DNA of 64,000 nt, taken from the NCBI GenBank assembly GCA_963970005.1, contig CAXAMN010026506.1, positions 22,241 through 86,240 of the forward strand, read 5' to 3'. Each line of letters begins with the position of its first letter. The first letter of the stretch is position 1. Of the stretch, positions 10,601-20,985 are shown piece after piece. The DNA comes from Durusdinium trenchii (taxonomy: Eukaryota; Sar; Dinophyceae; Suessiales; Symbiodiniaceae). A model generated the notes under the pieces. The model had not been told where the DNA came from and ran no database searches. It saw only the letters and a list, made by a program, of their open reading frames with translations. Both the position numbers and the translations under genes were made by a program.

Positions 10601-11326
10601 CTCCTACTTCGTTCAGAGCTAAAAGGCAAATCGGGCCACAACAAAGAACACAGTGCGCCGTTCCAAAGCAGCGCACGCTCATGGTAGACGGTCCCATCAG
10701 GGTGACCTAAGCCACAATCAAACTGAATGATACGGGCATTGTTTTGGAATGGTAGATATAGATGGTATAGTCGTATAGTGGTATAGGCATTGGCATTGAT
10801 TATTGATTGATGGATTCCGTGTGTCAACATTCTTGCACTGCTCACATGCACCCCTGCCTTTGGCTCTTCGCAGCGAAAAGCAGATCTCCGAAATTTGAAG
10901 CCTCCAGCCTATGCCACCCAAGCCACTTCCCATGCATAAAGGTGATGTGGGTGAGCCCACAACACCCTTAGGGCCGGAGAACTCTGAGATGTGGACAGCA
11001 ACTAGGAGGTCTGTGCCTGGACGCTGTGCGGTGTAGGACCCACTTGTGCATTTTTTACACACGCAATTCAGGCAAAGGACACCTTGGACTTGTGTTGAAG
11101 CCGAACACTCAGTGATCTGCATGCCCGGATAGCTGACTTTTGCATCTTGCGAGCATCCATGCCTTGGCATGGGAGCAGTTCTTGAAGCAGGAGGGGATTG
11201 TGTGGAAAAAAGAGGCAGCTCAGGTTTGTCAACCACATCCCTTTTCACAAAGGCAACTCCCTGGAATGCTGGACCAGCAAAAATCAAAGCTATGACTGAG
11301 AAACAAACGCGTCTTCGGAATGCCAC
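7693..11326 (-). CDS. Probable multi-exon gene with N-terminal signal peptide, unidentified
   Basis: On the minus strand a frame starting at 11326 begins MAFRRRVCFSVIALIFAGPA: a basic start followed by about 18 hydrophobic residues, as expected for a signal peptide or one membrane segment. Further down the same strand are exon-like segments: 10484-10239 (hydrophobic, AMTSLVMRVMPQRLMLASFA), 10165-9980 (RPQLDDFFLVTLSKLHRALE), about 9950-9770 (RRANTICESCVAVYDQTCHF), about 9760-9600, about 9480-9310 (KIARFVDFCKGCDEFQDGGL) and 7878-7693. They read like coding sequence separated by short non-coding gaps. I could not join them with confidence and recognise no domain. One gene or two is possible. A plus-strand frame at 11169-11621 overlaps the start and cannot be fully excluded. 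Confidence 0.35.
9088..9123. repeat. (GAT)n trinucleotide repeat
   Basis: About twelve GAT/GAC triplets in a row. Read forward they give poly-Asp, and in reverse poly-Ser, poly-His or poly-Ile depending on frame, so the long flanking ORFs across it are not evidence of a gene by themselves. Confidence 0.9.
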
Positions 11327-11769
11327 CCTTGGAGAGACGTCCTTGGGGACTCAGTTTCACTGGGTCCATGATAAAGCAACAAACGGATTTGAACGTTTTG
11401 AGTTTAGACCTCCTGAGGGTCCTGTGCCGGTCTTGATCGTTTCCAAGGCTTACATTATAGTTCTTCGTGGCTACAACCAAAGAGCATGCATCGGGAAGCC
11501 AGCGAAAGCCAACTTGACTAGGGAAAGCCATGCACAACCTAGTTCTGGTTCTTTTTGCTCCCATCAAGTCAATGAAGCAAGCAACAAAACCCGACTCCTA
11601 GAAAAGTGCACATGTGGATAGAGCGTGTATTCTGTTGGGTCCAACTTCATAGTTGTCCATCTTACAAGCTGCCTGGTCTACTTTGTTCATTTGGATTTGG
11701 GCCCCGAAAGGATAGCTTAAAATACACATGTCTTTTCATGAGTTACATGTCACTTGAAAAAAGCATGCG

Positions 11770-14700
11770 CCGCATTCAAGCCGCAGCCAAAACTCAAACT
11801 CTCAGATGCTGGCCTTGCAGTTGTTGCTCCAGGCAATCAGGGTCCGCCGACACGACCAAATCTATCTCAGGGACCTTCAAAAGTGGCCAGTAACTCTTGC
11901 AAACTGAAAACATTCCAAGGAAAGAACTGCCACGCCAAATGCAGTCCCGCGCAAAACATCCGCATTTGCAAACCCTTCTACCTCAACCAGAATTATCACC
12001 AAAGAAAACAACTTGCAGTTGGCAGCCAGGGCCAGAACGGACGCTCCAGAAAGCATCTCTTGGATGATCCTCAAAACAGTTTGACCGAGAAAGGCAATGG
12101 GTACAACAAACAATTTTTGCTGTGCTTGGTTCGAAAGTGCGAGCATGTGGGACCCGGTTTGAACCCACATAGAAGTGCAAGTGATTATCACACACCGATG
12201 GGCAAAGCTGATCAATTGCAGTGTAGTGCAAACCTGTCTCTCAGCTTTCCAATCTGGATGGCTGCGTGGCAGTTGAAAAATTGGAGGGTGCCCTCCTAAA
12301 CTCAAGCAGTTGTCTCACACTTTAAAGCGATTGAGCAAGGTCATCCATCGGTAAACCCGGTCAAAGTAGATTGCGGAACGCCCTTTTGACATGGCAGCAG
12401 CGGGTATAATATAATTATGTGGCCAAGCGACGTAGGGAGCTTCCCCTTTCTTTTAAAGAGAAACAATGAGGAAACACATGGACATGAAAAACCAGTGGAA
12501 AACTATGGTGCCTGACTGCTTTGTGTGCTAAGGGTGAACTACCTGAGGTTTGATTCTGAGTCGCGAGTTGACGCAAACACATCGCAAAACATTTGCGCAG
12601 TGGAACTGATTCATGTCTAGCAAAGCAATGCAAGGGCAAACCACCAAGCAAACGTGCCCAGGAAGGCGCATGCCCAGGTTTCTGGTCGCTGGGACCGCTG
12701 AGCATGTGAATATGCGTCGCATGCGTTATGGGACGTGCAATGGCGCCCTGAGACTGGGTACATCTGGGTACTCAGGTACTCAAGAGCGAAGCTTCTTCCA
12801 ATCCACCTCACGTTTCGCTCTGTGTGTAAAGCCTTCTAATCGCAGGCTTTTGCTAACCGAAAGCCTACTCCTAGAGTAGGCTTATTGGATGCCTATATGT
12901 CTATATATGTGCTTGTATATTTGAAAGAGTGACTCTGTACATGACATGTTGACACTACAAAGCACATCTTCACAGTGGCCCAAAACAGTCAAGCACACAA
13001 TTCTACAGTATATAGAGTTGCGGCAATTGGCAGCTCTGCTACATCTGTTGGAGGTTGGAGGCTCACCTGTTGGGCCCTTGCAACCAAATGGTGCAAACAA
13101 GCAGCGTTTGCGTGTAGGCAGCAAGCTCCTTAGCGACCTTAGCGAACAAGCTCCGTAGCTCTTTGACATGCAAACAAGCAAACGACAATTTACGGGCTGC
13201 CGACATGCTCAGAAGCTTCAGATGGCCTTCGGCACGGGTTTGACGGAAAATAAGTTAATCATCTTGGATCGTCAAGCGTCTTTTCCGCATCTTGGCATCG
13301 CAACACACTTTGCTAAATCTGCATCAACCACCTATTTTTGGCCAGCTCAACCCCGCTGGCTTGTTAGACTATATATTTGCGATATGTGATCTCGTCAGGC
13401 AAAAGATCTGAGGCGGTTTGCCCCTTTGGGATGCCGATCTGATACTGATCTGCCTTTGTAAGCTTTGCTGTTACAATTAACATGTAGGGCTAGAATCCCA
13501 TACCAAACAAAGCTAAGCATAGCCAAGCTATAAACGGACATTATGTTAACTTGCCACCCTTCAGACATAAAACCTATTCCAAGGTCCATTCTCCTGCATT
13601 TCTCTTCTTCCAGGTGGAACGAACCCCGTGCTGCTCTGAAGCAAGTGAGGCGAGGAGTGAGGCGGCTTCAAAAATGTCGTTGGCCACTCTGAAAGTGACC
13701 ATCACTTGACTTCTACCAAAGTTGTCAGATATAGGCGTGACTTTGGGCCTGCGGGTGGTGGCGTGTGTATCGCTGGTGTACCATCCGATTTTAAGGCACG
13801 AGCACAACATCCAAACAGCAAAGCTCGGCTGTGATTGTGGAGCTCGGTGGAGCTGAAGGACAGCCTAGCTAAAGTTGTGTGGTGAGAGGAAGTGAAGCTG
13901 ACGGTGTCACTACGGTGTCACCAGTGTTCGGCATTTTCGAGACGCTAACTGCGTGGCAGTCTTCCAGATGGCTCTGAAACAGCTGCTCTTCTATATAAGT
14001 GGTTCAATTAGCCGCCAGCTTGGATTCGGTCGTGGCGGTTAATTGGACACAATATGCTGGGAGAACCGTAAAACCATGAGCTGCAACAAAAACGGTTCGT
14101 GCAAATTCCTGAGTATGTAAAGAGATGTGGGTTATCAAACAAAGTGTAAACAAAGTCGTGGGTGTCGGCCAGCTGATTTGTCAGAACGCTACTGTCAACA
14201 GGTAGAGAACATCTGAAATTAAAGCCAGTCTGAAATTAAAGCCAGCGCATCATGTAAACTTTGATGGAATCTGTCAAGAAGGAATGTGGCCGCGCGCTGC
14301 ACAATGCCCGCAAGTGTGACAATCTTGTAGAGGACCCCGGAAGGCACAAATGCTATTGGACTTCTTGATTGAACTCGACAAATGAGCGGGAAATCCTTCA
14401 GAGTGCTATCACAGGTGGCACGGACGTGGACTAGCAAAGCTTCCTAAATGTGGTTCTTTGGAGGAAACCATTCACTGCCACTTGCAGTAGTACTCAAAAA
14501 CCATCAACAATTTCACAGACCTTCGGCAGCAGTTACGCCACAGCAAGCACCAACTAAATTAGTCAATGGTAATTTTAATCAAAGCACCTTGGGATTGATC
14601 CCGAAAAACGGCGACGACTGTTAGCCAAAGACGGGTGCACATTTCCCTCTTGGCTCATTGCAATACTCCTCATCATGCTTCACATGCCGTACCACAAATG

Positions 14701-14830
14701 CGGGTCTGCTACATAGGTTGGCAGCCAAAACATGGTTTTATTAGACCCTACGTTCATCATCATGTTGAGATGTATGTCTGGCAGATTGAATAAAACTGTG
14801 TCGGCCATGACTGCTGGACTATCAATGTAA
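11770..14830 (-). CDS. Probable multi-exon gene, unidentified, with hydrophobic segment
   Basis: Exon-like segments on the minus strand, 5' to 3': about 14825-14678 (VMADTVLFNLPDIHLNMMMN, ending WYGM before a GT donor), 14437-14219 (VHVRATCDSTLKDFPLICRV), 13810-13574 (ISDNFGRSQVMVTFRVANDI), about 13245-13080 (RAEGHLKLLSMSAARKLSFA), about 12170-11890 (QQKLFVVPIAFLGQTVLRII, then two more hydrophobic stretches) and about 11890-11800 (VPEIDLVVSADPDCLEQQLQ). The segments have no stops and balanced composition, whereas the other two frames are poor. The hydrophobic exon suggests a membrane or buried helical core. I recognise no family, and the joins are not proven. Confidence 0.35.
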
Positions 14831-15440
14831 TGCGCTCAAAGAACCGCAAGGAATGCTCCAAAAAGTGCCCCCTTTACAATTCGAGTGGACATGGTTGTAG
14901 CGGTAGCTACTAGTGTATCGTGACTCAGCAAAGGGCGTGATCACTTCAAGCAACTCCGAGACCTGCGAAAAAACATGAAAGTTCGGTGCGGCATACTACG
15001 CAGAACAAACAAAATTCTGTCAACACACTTGGATGTCGGAACAAATTGAAAACAATTACAAATGCCTGCGCAGAAAAACCCTCGGACTGGAAAGTAGGCG
15101 GCTGCACTGGGACTTTGCTCTCTTGTCTGACAGGCCTCAAAAAAAACTCGTCCGTCTGTGCTTGCGTTGCCGACAAGACACGTGGCTCTGTTGTCAAGCT
15201 TCGTTTGCAGCTTGAATGTTTGTCATATGTTGTCTCCCCCCAAAAATCCTACCTATTAAAAGAGTGCAATGAATATGCATTCAGTATTCACAGTGCTTTG
15301 GTTCACTTTGTGATTGTTTTGTCACGTGTGGTTTTGGGCGTGCTTTTGTGGAAAAAAATGACTAATATCTAGTGATATATGACATATCGTAGTGTAGTTC
15401 TTAGTGAGCAGTTCTTGATCTGCTCAGATATACTTAGAAA
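14831..15440. other. Unassigned spacer
   Basis: Open frames on both strands at 14946-15372 have no recognisable domain. The stretch leads into a CT-rich tandem repeat on its right. Confidence 0.35.
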
Positions 15441-15494
15441 ATGTTGTCACGCAAAACGTGCGCTAAACAATCTTTCCCCAGGCATCCTTGTCTC

Positions 15495-15700
15495 CGGACT
15501 GGTCTCCTCACATCTGCCCACTTGTCTCTACACATGTTTCCCCGCCTGTCTTCTCCCTACTTGTCTGCTTCTGTGGTTTGCCCTTTGTCTGCGCTGCTTC
15601 CTTGTCTCCCCACTTGTCTCCGTACATGTCTCCCGCCTTGCCCCCCAAGTTGCCTGCTTCTCCTTGTCTCCCCACTTGTCTCCGTACATGTACATGGCAA
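15495..15700 (+). repeat. CT-rich minisatellite (CTTGTCTCC / CACTTGTCTCCGTACATG)
   Basis: Phrases such as CCCACTTGTCTCCGTACATG and CTTGTCTCC repeat about five to seven times with variation. They lie directly before the zinc-finger coding part. A related array in the opposite orientation lies at 53500-53575, near the other copy of the same element. Confidence 0.75.
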
Positions 15701-15769
15701 ATTCCAGCGCAAGGCCAGAGGATTCGGGCCCAGCAAGCCCGGCCAAGAGATTTCGATCCACCACAACCT

Positions 15770-17397
15770 TCCATCCATGACAGTGCTGATGGCACGCCTG
15801 TGTGTGTGTGTGTTCAAGGTGGTCATTTTGCTCTGAGGCGCCACATTGAGACTGGTAGTTGCAAGGCCTTCAATCCGAATAGGCCCATGGGCACTCATGT
15901 CCCACAGACCTGGCCTGAATTGATGAGACTTGCCAAATCCACTGAGACCGACGCAATCAACGCCCTTCGTTCTGCCTGCGTCCTTTGTGGCAGGTACTGC
16001 AGCAAGCCTGATGCAATCTTCCAGCACCATCTGCAAGATCATGCAGCTGTGGTGCAAGAAGCCAAGGAATGCAGTGACCTCCTTCAGAACCAGGCCACAG
16101 CGGGGAGACCTTGTTTCTGCAAGCATGCGTTTCTGGTTGAGGCTCGAGCGCAAGTTCTGGTCCTCCCAATACTTGGCCAAAGCATCCGCAGGAACGGCCT
16201 GGTTGTGTTTGAGCCCTGCCGGTGCTGATCTGGTGGGCGCAGGCATTGGGGGTGGTACAACTTCATGCAAGTCAGGATCCTGATTGGCAATCACGTGGAG
16301 CATGGCAATTTGCAGAATGGCACACATTGATGCCCTTTCCGATAGGTTTGATTGCCGTCCACTCTGATTGGACGAAGCTGAACAGCATCTCATGACCAGT
16401 CATGTGACCCTGGGACCACGTGCACTTGATCTCCATCGTCAGAGGGAGTTGTGGAATTTTGTCCTGGTTGCCCTGGAGAAGTTGCAGAAAGCTGACACAG
16501 CCTTAACCTTGAGGCGCGAGTCTCAATTGCAGGCAACTGCCTCCACGGATCAGTTCCTGATGTTCTTCCAGATGAACCAGCAAGGGATTCTCCCTGCGCT
16601 CCTCTCGACTACGGCTGCCTGGAAGAAGGATATTGGAAACCGTTGAGAGTGGTCCTCTTTCAACAAGTCTGCCAGACAACACTTGACCGGACGCTCACCA
16701 TTGCCAAGCTGTCACAGAACAGCAAGGAATGGGAGAATGCAGTGACAAACCAGATCATCACCCAGAAGGGGAAATGGCCGAGAAGCACCTGGAAGACTTG
16801 TTGGAGGCTGCGCAAGCGGACCATCATGTCCTATGCTTCAAAAGTCTGAAGAACACATTCGACGCCACATTCGACACCAGCAGATGTGTGCTGTCTGCTC
16901 CATTTGGAAACGACTTCATCTTCGGACGCGCAACTCCATATGGCTGGTGATCCAGGCGCGGGTTCGCCCGCGCACACAGAGGGAGAACCCCTTGGCCACT
17001 TCCTTGGTCAAGTCCTCAAGGCAGCTACAACAAGAGGAGGTGAAGGGAGCTTTGATTGCATTGCCCTTGATCAAGCCAGACAACCTTTGCTTCATCCATG
17101 CCTCTTTGATGGCCTTCTTTTGGGGTTTCTTGCGTCTACGCAATTGCAACTGGGTGGGGCCGCCCAGATCCTGATTGATCTTTGTAGCTCACGGCTCTCC
17201 GTGGGTCGATGTGTGCGAGCTTGAGCCCTGGCGTGAGTGGATCACCGATTGGGATTAGGGACACTGGCGCTGCGCATACTTATGCCACCGTCCCTGATCA
17301 CCAGTGAGCTCACGATGAAAAAGATTACGCTTCAGTCCATGATCTCAGAATGGCACAATTACCTTGGTATGATCACAGCCTTGAAAAGGACAATCCA
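15770..17397 (+). pseudogene. LINE-type polyprotein part: C2H2 fingers and USP-like peptidase, copy A (left part)
   Basis: A zinc-finger-like block (GGHFALRRHIETGSC, with a Cys pair just upstream) is followed by a second one (ACVLCGRYCSKPDAIFQHHL). Further on, in another frame, DNLCFIHASLMAFFWGF at about 17079-17130 matches the shape of a ubiquitin-specific-protease Cys box, with the Cys codon at 17088-17090. Several frame changes between these blocks show the copy is degraded. The reading frame is cut at 17397 in a phrase read as DNP and resumes at 41051 (PLLCFQTDRF) beyond the 23.65-kb insertion. Copy B (51.3-53.9 kb) supplies the uninterrupted order. Dinoflagellate LINE-type elements commonly carry such finger and peptidase modules; that origin is recalled family knowledge. 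It is one 2.3-kb module once the insertion is removed. Confidence 0.6.
17395..17397. other. Probable target-site duplication, left (CCA)
   Basis: CCA directly precedes the left inverted repeat and recurs at 41051-41053 directly after the right one. Keeping one copy restores the peptidase reading frame as aligned to copy B at 53620-53650. Confidence 0.6.
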
Positions 17398-17690
17398 AAA
17401 GAGTTTTCTCTGCATTGGGGGTTCCAAAATGAATGGGGGTTCCAAGTACCCAGGTTGAACACCAACCAGAGAACAGGTAGAATCCTGAAGATTCGGGACG
17501 TGGCCGCCAGGATAGACTGATTACCTGGCTCCCCTACCACGCTGGCTCCACTACCACGCTGCCACAGCGCTTTAACAGTGGTACTGGGAACATCTTGAAG
17601 GCGCAGGATTTTAGTTGGCTCAAAGACTTGGCTCTGCTATCCCTGCGGCAATCATAATGACAGTCAGTCATCCAGGGGCAGCTGGGGAAA
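17398..17690 (+). repeat. Left terminal inverted repeat
   Basis: It begins AAAGAGTTTTCTCTGCATTG. Bases 17398-17575 match the reverse complement of 40890-41050 with only a few substitutions and two size differences: a 17-bp tandem duplication here (GCTGGCTC..CTACCAC, 17526-17560) and single-base indels. Beyond 17575 the match weakens but continues in blocks, for example the stretch containing TTGGCTCAAAGACTTGGCTCT at 17614-17634, up to about 17690. Confidence 0.9.
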
Positions 17691-18029
17691 TTATTGATTC
17701 CATTAATACTTAGCGTGGAACTCAAAAATCGATTTTCCAAGTTATTCTTACAAAGCGTTCCCCCTACATGACGCGGAGATGGTTTATATGAACTCGGAAC
17801 GCTGTTTCTAGGTTTTAGCCGTAGAAAATTAAAACTTCCACATAGGACAGGTCACACGGAAGAGTGGAGGTGCGCAAAACTGTATGAAATCCGCACTGCA
17901 CGTGTGCAAAGCTGAACCCTTCAACGCTTCCCAAAAAACAGATTGCTTGCGTATCACTCCAAAAGCAAGCTGTGCGCAACGTTTCATGAAAATGACAGCT
18001 CAAAGTTCTTTTTCTCTGCTCGGCCCTTC
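17691..18029. other. Subterminal spacer of the large element
   Basis: No gene seen. The stretch lies between the left inverted repeat and the end of the first cargo gene and has mixed AT content. Confidence 0.4.
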
Positions 18030-18377
18030 TTAGCACTGCCTCCGCCTCTTATTAGGCGTGGTCATTCGGATATCCTCATCCGAATCATCTTCGGTTGGAG
18101 ACTCAGAGGTTGGCAGGAAGTCACAACGGCAGTCGCGAGAAATAGACTGCAGGCGGCGCCAATCGTTCCTTGATTGAACACCAAACAAGGATTCGTAAGT
18201 GTGGACACAGGCTTCCCTTTCACCCTGTGAAACAAGAAATGAAAGGAACCATTGGTAGCCAAATGTCTCAGAGACATAGCACTCAATGAAAGCCATACCA
18301 CACGACAAGCAAAGCTTCTCATCTTTGATCCCCTTCAAAAGCCAGACAAGCTCCAAGGTCTTGTCACCCAACGGCAT
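18030..18377 (-). CDS. Small protein with Cys pair, acidic stretch and basic C-terminus
   Basis: A 115-residue frame starting MPLGDKTLELVWLLKGIKDE and ending in MTTPNKRRRQC. It contains KLCLSCGMAFIECYVSETFG, then SPTEDDSDEDI shortly before the basic tail, which resembles a nuclear localisation signal. I do not recognise the family. It is the last gene on the minus strand before the left terminal repeat and lies 141 bases downstream of the ASCH gene's stop. It may be a complete single-exon gene, or the last exons of something longer, since VSQGEREACVHTY lies near a possible intron border. No frame breaks are visible. Confidence 0.4.
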   Translation of the reverse strand: MPLGDKTLELVWLLKGIKDEKLCLSCGMAFIECYVSETFGYQWFLSFLVSQGEREACVHTYESLFGVQSRNDWRRLQSISRDCRCDFLPTSESPTEDDSDEDIRMTTPNKRRRQC

Positions 18378-18518
18378 GACTCAAAACTCTAATCACAGCT
18401 CAGGGCCAAAAGCAAAAGCTACAGAACAGCAGTCTTGAAAGCAAGCAACTCTAAGCGAACATTTTTCTAGACTTGCAAAACGCTGCTGCGGTTCTGACAC
18501 ATTGCGCCTGTGCCCTTT

Positions 18519-18968
18519 TCACTCTCGGCTCTGAGCAGGCTTTCTGAGCGCTTTGGCTCTGCGCTTCGGCTTCCGCTTCGGCTTTGCCGCCAAATTGATC
18601 CAAATCTGCGCACCAGGAGGATGATGATACGGCTCCGGCTTTTCATAAAGCTTTGGGTTTTCAACACGCCAAGCATAGACCTTCTTGTAGCTAATCTTGT
18701 CCAACTCAGTCACTTTGTGTTCGTTCATCAAACCCTCCAGGGATTGCCCAGCAACATCTTGGAGAACTCCATGTTCATTGCGACTTGCAACCAGAAAGCA
18801 TTCTGCAATGCAAACTTCTCCAATGATAGTTTTCGATCCACACAAAGCAACTCCAATGGTCTCTCCAACTCTAGACGTCGCCGAGCCCCTCAGCTCGATA
18901 GTCTTCTCTCCAGAAACGAGCATCTGCGCCCACGGGCACTTGACCAACAATGCGCGTGACAGCGGCAT
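18519..18968 (-). CDS. ASCH-domain protein
   Basis: A single open frame of 149 residues. MPLSRALLVKCPWAQMLVSG leads into SGEKTIELRGS, the hallmark G-x-K-x-x-E-x-R signature of the ASCH (PUA-like) fold. It is followed by the expected beta-rich part (TIGVALCGSKTIIGEVCIAE) and a closing strand (PPGAQIWINLA at about residues 118-128). A tail of about 20 Lys/Arg residues (AKPKRKPKRRAKALRK) suggests nucleic-acid contact or nuclear location. ASCH proteins in general bind RNA or act on modified nucleosides; which applies here cannot be told. It is intronless, unlike most of the neighbouring genes, and lies inside the inverted-repeat element, so it looks like cargo. Start chosen at the only Met before the conserved strand. 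Confidence 0.8.
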   Translation of the reverse strand: MPLSRALLVKCPWAQMLVSGEKTIELRGSATSRVGETIGVALCGSKTIIGEVCIAECFLVASRNEHGVLQDVAGQSLEGLMNEHKVTELDKISYKKVYAWRVENPKLYEKPEPYHHPPGAQIWINLAAKPKRKPKRRAKALRKPAQSRE

Positions 18969-19347
18969 AACAAAGCGAGGCGCGAGTCCTGAGATTGAAG
19001 TTCTGTCTAGCTTTGATGTCGCAAAAAACAGCTGAAGGCAGCTTGTGTGTCTCTGTTTGTCCTGGAGCAGTTCGGTGTTAGACGACTCTGTTTTTGGGCG
19101 GTTTGAAGTGGTTGGTTTTGGACAGGTTTTTACACGTGTATTCTGTATTCTTGAACAAAAGCAGGTGTGACAAGAATGGATGCCCTTCCCTGCTTCGCTG
19201 CGAACTTCAACTAACTTGCGCCCGCAATTCGACGATCGAATTCTATTTCTGATATTTAACGCTTAATCATTTCATGAAACACAAGACTCAAGACTGCTGC
19301 CGGAGAATGCTGACGACCATCTTGCAACATTTTTCTCCACTCGGACA

Positions 19348-19411
19348 GTTCTGGCTCCGGCTGCAATCCATCAAGGACCGTTCTGGCTCCGGCTGCAATC
19401 CATCAAGGACC
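19348..19411. repeat. Perfect 32-bp tandem duplication
   Basis: GTTCTGGCTCCGGCTGCAAT plus 12 bases occurs twice in a row with no difference, which indicates a recent duplication. It sits just downstream of the acidic exon. Confidence 0.95.
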
Positions 19412-19413
19412 GC

Positions 19414-19671
19414 CTACTCCACATCCAGCGGCACATCGGCAGCAGCACCCACAGACAGCACAGGATCCGTGTCGGCCGCTTCTTCTTCTTCACCCTCCTC
19501 TCCGTCGGCCTCCTCGGCGGCCTCCCCATCCTCCTTCACAACCTCACCAGCAGCCTTGCTCGTGTCCTCTGTCGCAACGGTAACGCCACATAGTGCATCT
19601 TGCCGGGCTTCCTGAAAGTGAAACAAAACGTGTACTTCCATTTTGAGATGAAGCGCATCTGGAATTCGCAA
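19414..19671 (-). CDS. Acidic exon (Glu/Ala-rich), gene unassigned
   Basis: The minus-strand frame contains VHVLFHFQEARQDALCGVTV and then a Glu/Ala/Asp-rich run (EEADGEEGEEEEAADTDP) ending VPLDVE before the tandem duplication. The opposite strand reads as Ser/Pro/Ala-rich low complexity. I favour the minus strand because all supported genes nearby run that way. It could be the end of the long gene that starts at 27.7 kb, or of a separate gene that includes 20545-20985. Confidence 0.35.
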   Translation of the reverse strand: MRIPDALHLKMEVHVLFHFQEARQDALCGVTVATEDTSKAAGEVVKEDGEAAEEADGEEGEEEEAADTDPVLSVGAAADVPLDVE

Positions 19672-20544
19672 CTACTCCTCCTTGCGACATATAGATCATC
19701 TAGAGCACGTTTTGATATTCATTGAGGAGATGAAACCCACACTGCAGGAACCCCAAACATTGACGGTGAAAAATGATCTATATGCTCGCAGGAAATAGTC
19801 ATGGCTTTGAAAGGCCTGACAGTTGAGGCAGTTGAGAAAGAGGTCCAGTCTTCAGTGAGAAGTTGCACATTTCAATGTCTTTGAAAACAGGCACACAAAA
19901 CACTTCAATTTCAGGTCAGCGTCGATCATGCTCTCCACCTCTGATATGGGCTTGCCCTGTCGCAACATCTCGGCTGCGTCTTCAGCAATTGGTCGAAAAT
20001 CTTTCCAATTCAAACCCTTGCCACCAACCTGAGACGAGGCAAATATTCTGCTGGCGTTTATTAATGCACAGGTTTCTGCTTTTCTACCGAACGGTGTTGG
20101 AATCTCTCCGTGTTGAAACTCAAATCCCCTTTTTGGTGTAGTTGCCCTCTTTCTTGTTTGTCCAGGTTCGATGCTTAGTTTCCATGGTTGTTGTTGCTGT
20201 TGCTATTGTTGCATTGAGATGAGTTGTCTTGTTTTGCGCGCATTGTTAAAAAAATGATCCTTGTCCATCCAAGACTAGCATCCATGGTGGTCGCGCGCAA
20301 CACCACATACGAAAACAAGAACCCAAAAATAAGGCGCGCGTTGAGGAGAACCCTCAAACGAAAAGAGAACAAAAGGTCCAACCTCGTTCAACAGGCCAGG
20401 GCACGCGGACCTTCTCAAAGCCATCAATTCGAATGCCGTACTTGTTCGATTTCCCAATCCAATAAGGATTTGAGATTGTCTTGCCTGCGCCACAATGTTT
20501 TCAGAAGCCGTGGCGCCTGTTGCTCATACGACTTACGAGTTTCC

Positions 20545-20985
20545 TTAAGCTATGACTGAAAGAGCGGACCGCTGACAAATTGTGCTACTACTTGGGAGAA
20601 CCCTGCCTTCAGGGTCCACTTGAGCCTTTCTCTTTTTCGCCGCCGTTGGTTTGTCCTCTGGTGTTGGATCGTCGCCCTCTACTGAGTTGTTGGCCTCCTT
20701 TGGCTTCTTCAGCGCCGGCTTCCGCGGCGCAGGGTTACCAGGCGCAACGAGCTCTTCGGCTTTCTCAGCAACAGGTGTTCCAGCGCTGTCCTCTCCCTCT
20801 GGCTGCTCTGCTGCTGCAGGACGTTTCATTACGGTTGAGGTCTGCTTTGCTTTCGGTGTCGCTGCTGGCTTGCTCTTCGCTTTGTTCTGCGCTTTCAACT
20901 TAGGCAGGCTCTTTGGTTTGGGCTGCGCCTTTTCCTTTGCCCTGGGTGAGGGCGCGGGTTTCGCAGCAGGCTCGTCCTGGGCCAA
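20545..20985 (-). CDS. Lys/Pro/Ala-rich exon with internal KRPAAA, gene unassigned
   Basis: 146 residues beginning AQDEPAAKPAPSPRAKEKAQ with a highly basic first half, an internal VMKRPAAAEQPEGEDS, and a charged second half (KKPKEANNSVEGDDPTPEDK). Composition is like the low-complexity linkers of dinoflagellate nuclear proteins. Either it is its own short gene or a linker exon of the long gene upstream. The final about 15 residues after VDPEGR are probably intronic. No domain. Confidence 0.4.
   Translation of the reverse strand: MAQDEPAAKPAPSPRAKEKAQPKPKSLPKLKAQNKAKSKPAATPKAKQTSTVMKRPAAAEQPEGEDSAGTPVAEKAEELVAPGNPAPRKPALKKPKEANNSVEGDDPTPEDKPTAAKKRKAQVDPEGRVLPSSSTICQRSALSVIA

Noticed and set aside
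15441-15700. Cys/Pro/Leu-rich N-terminal extension of the zinc-finger frame
   Set aside because: The residues come from a CT-rich minisatellite; the protein probably starts after it, or this part is not translated.
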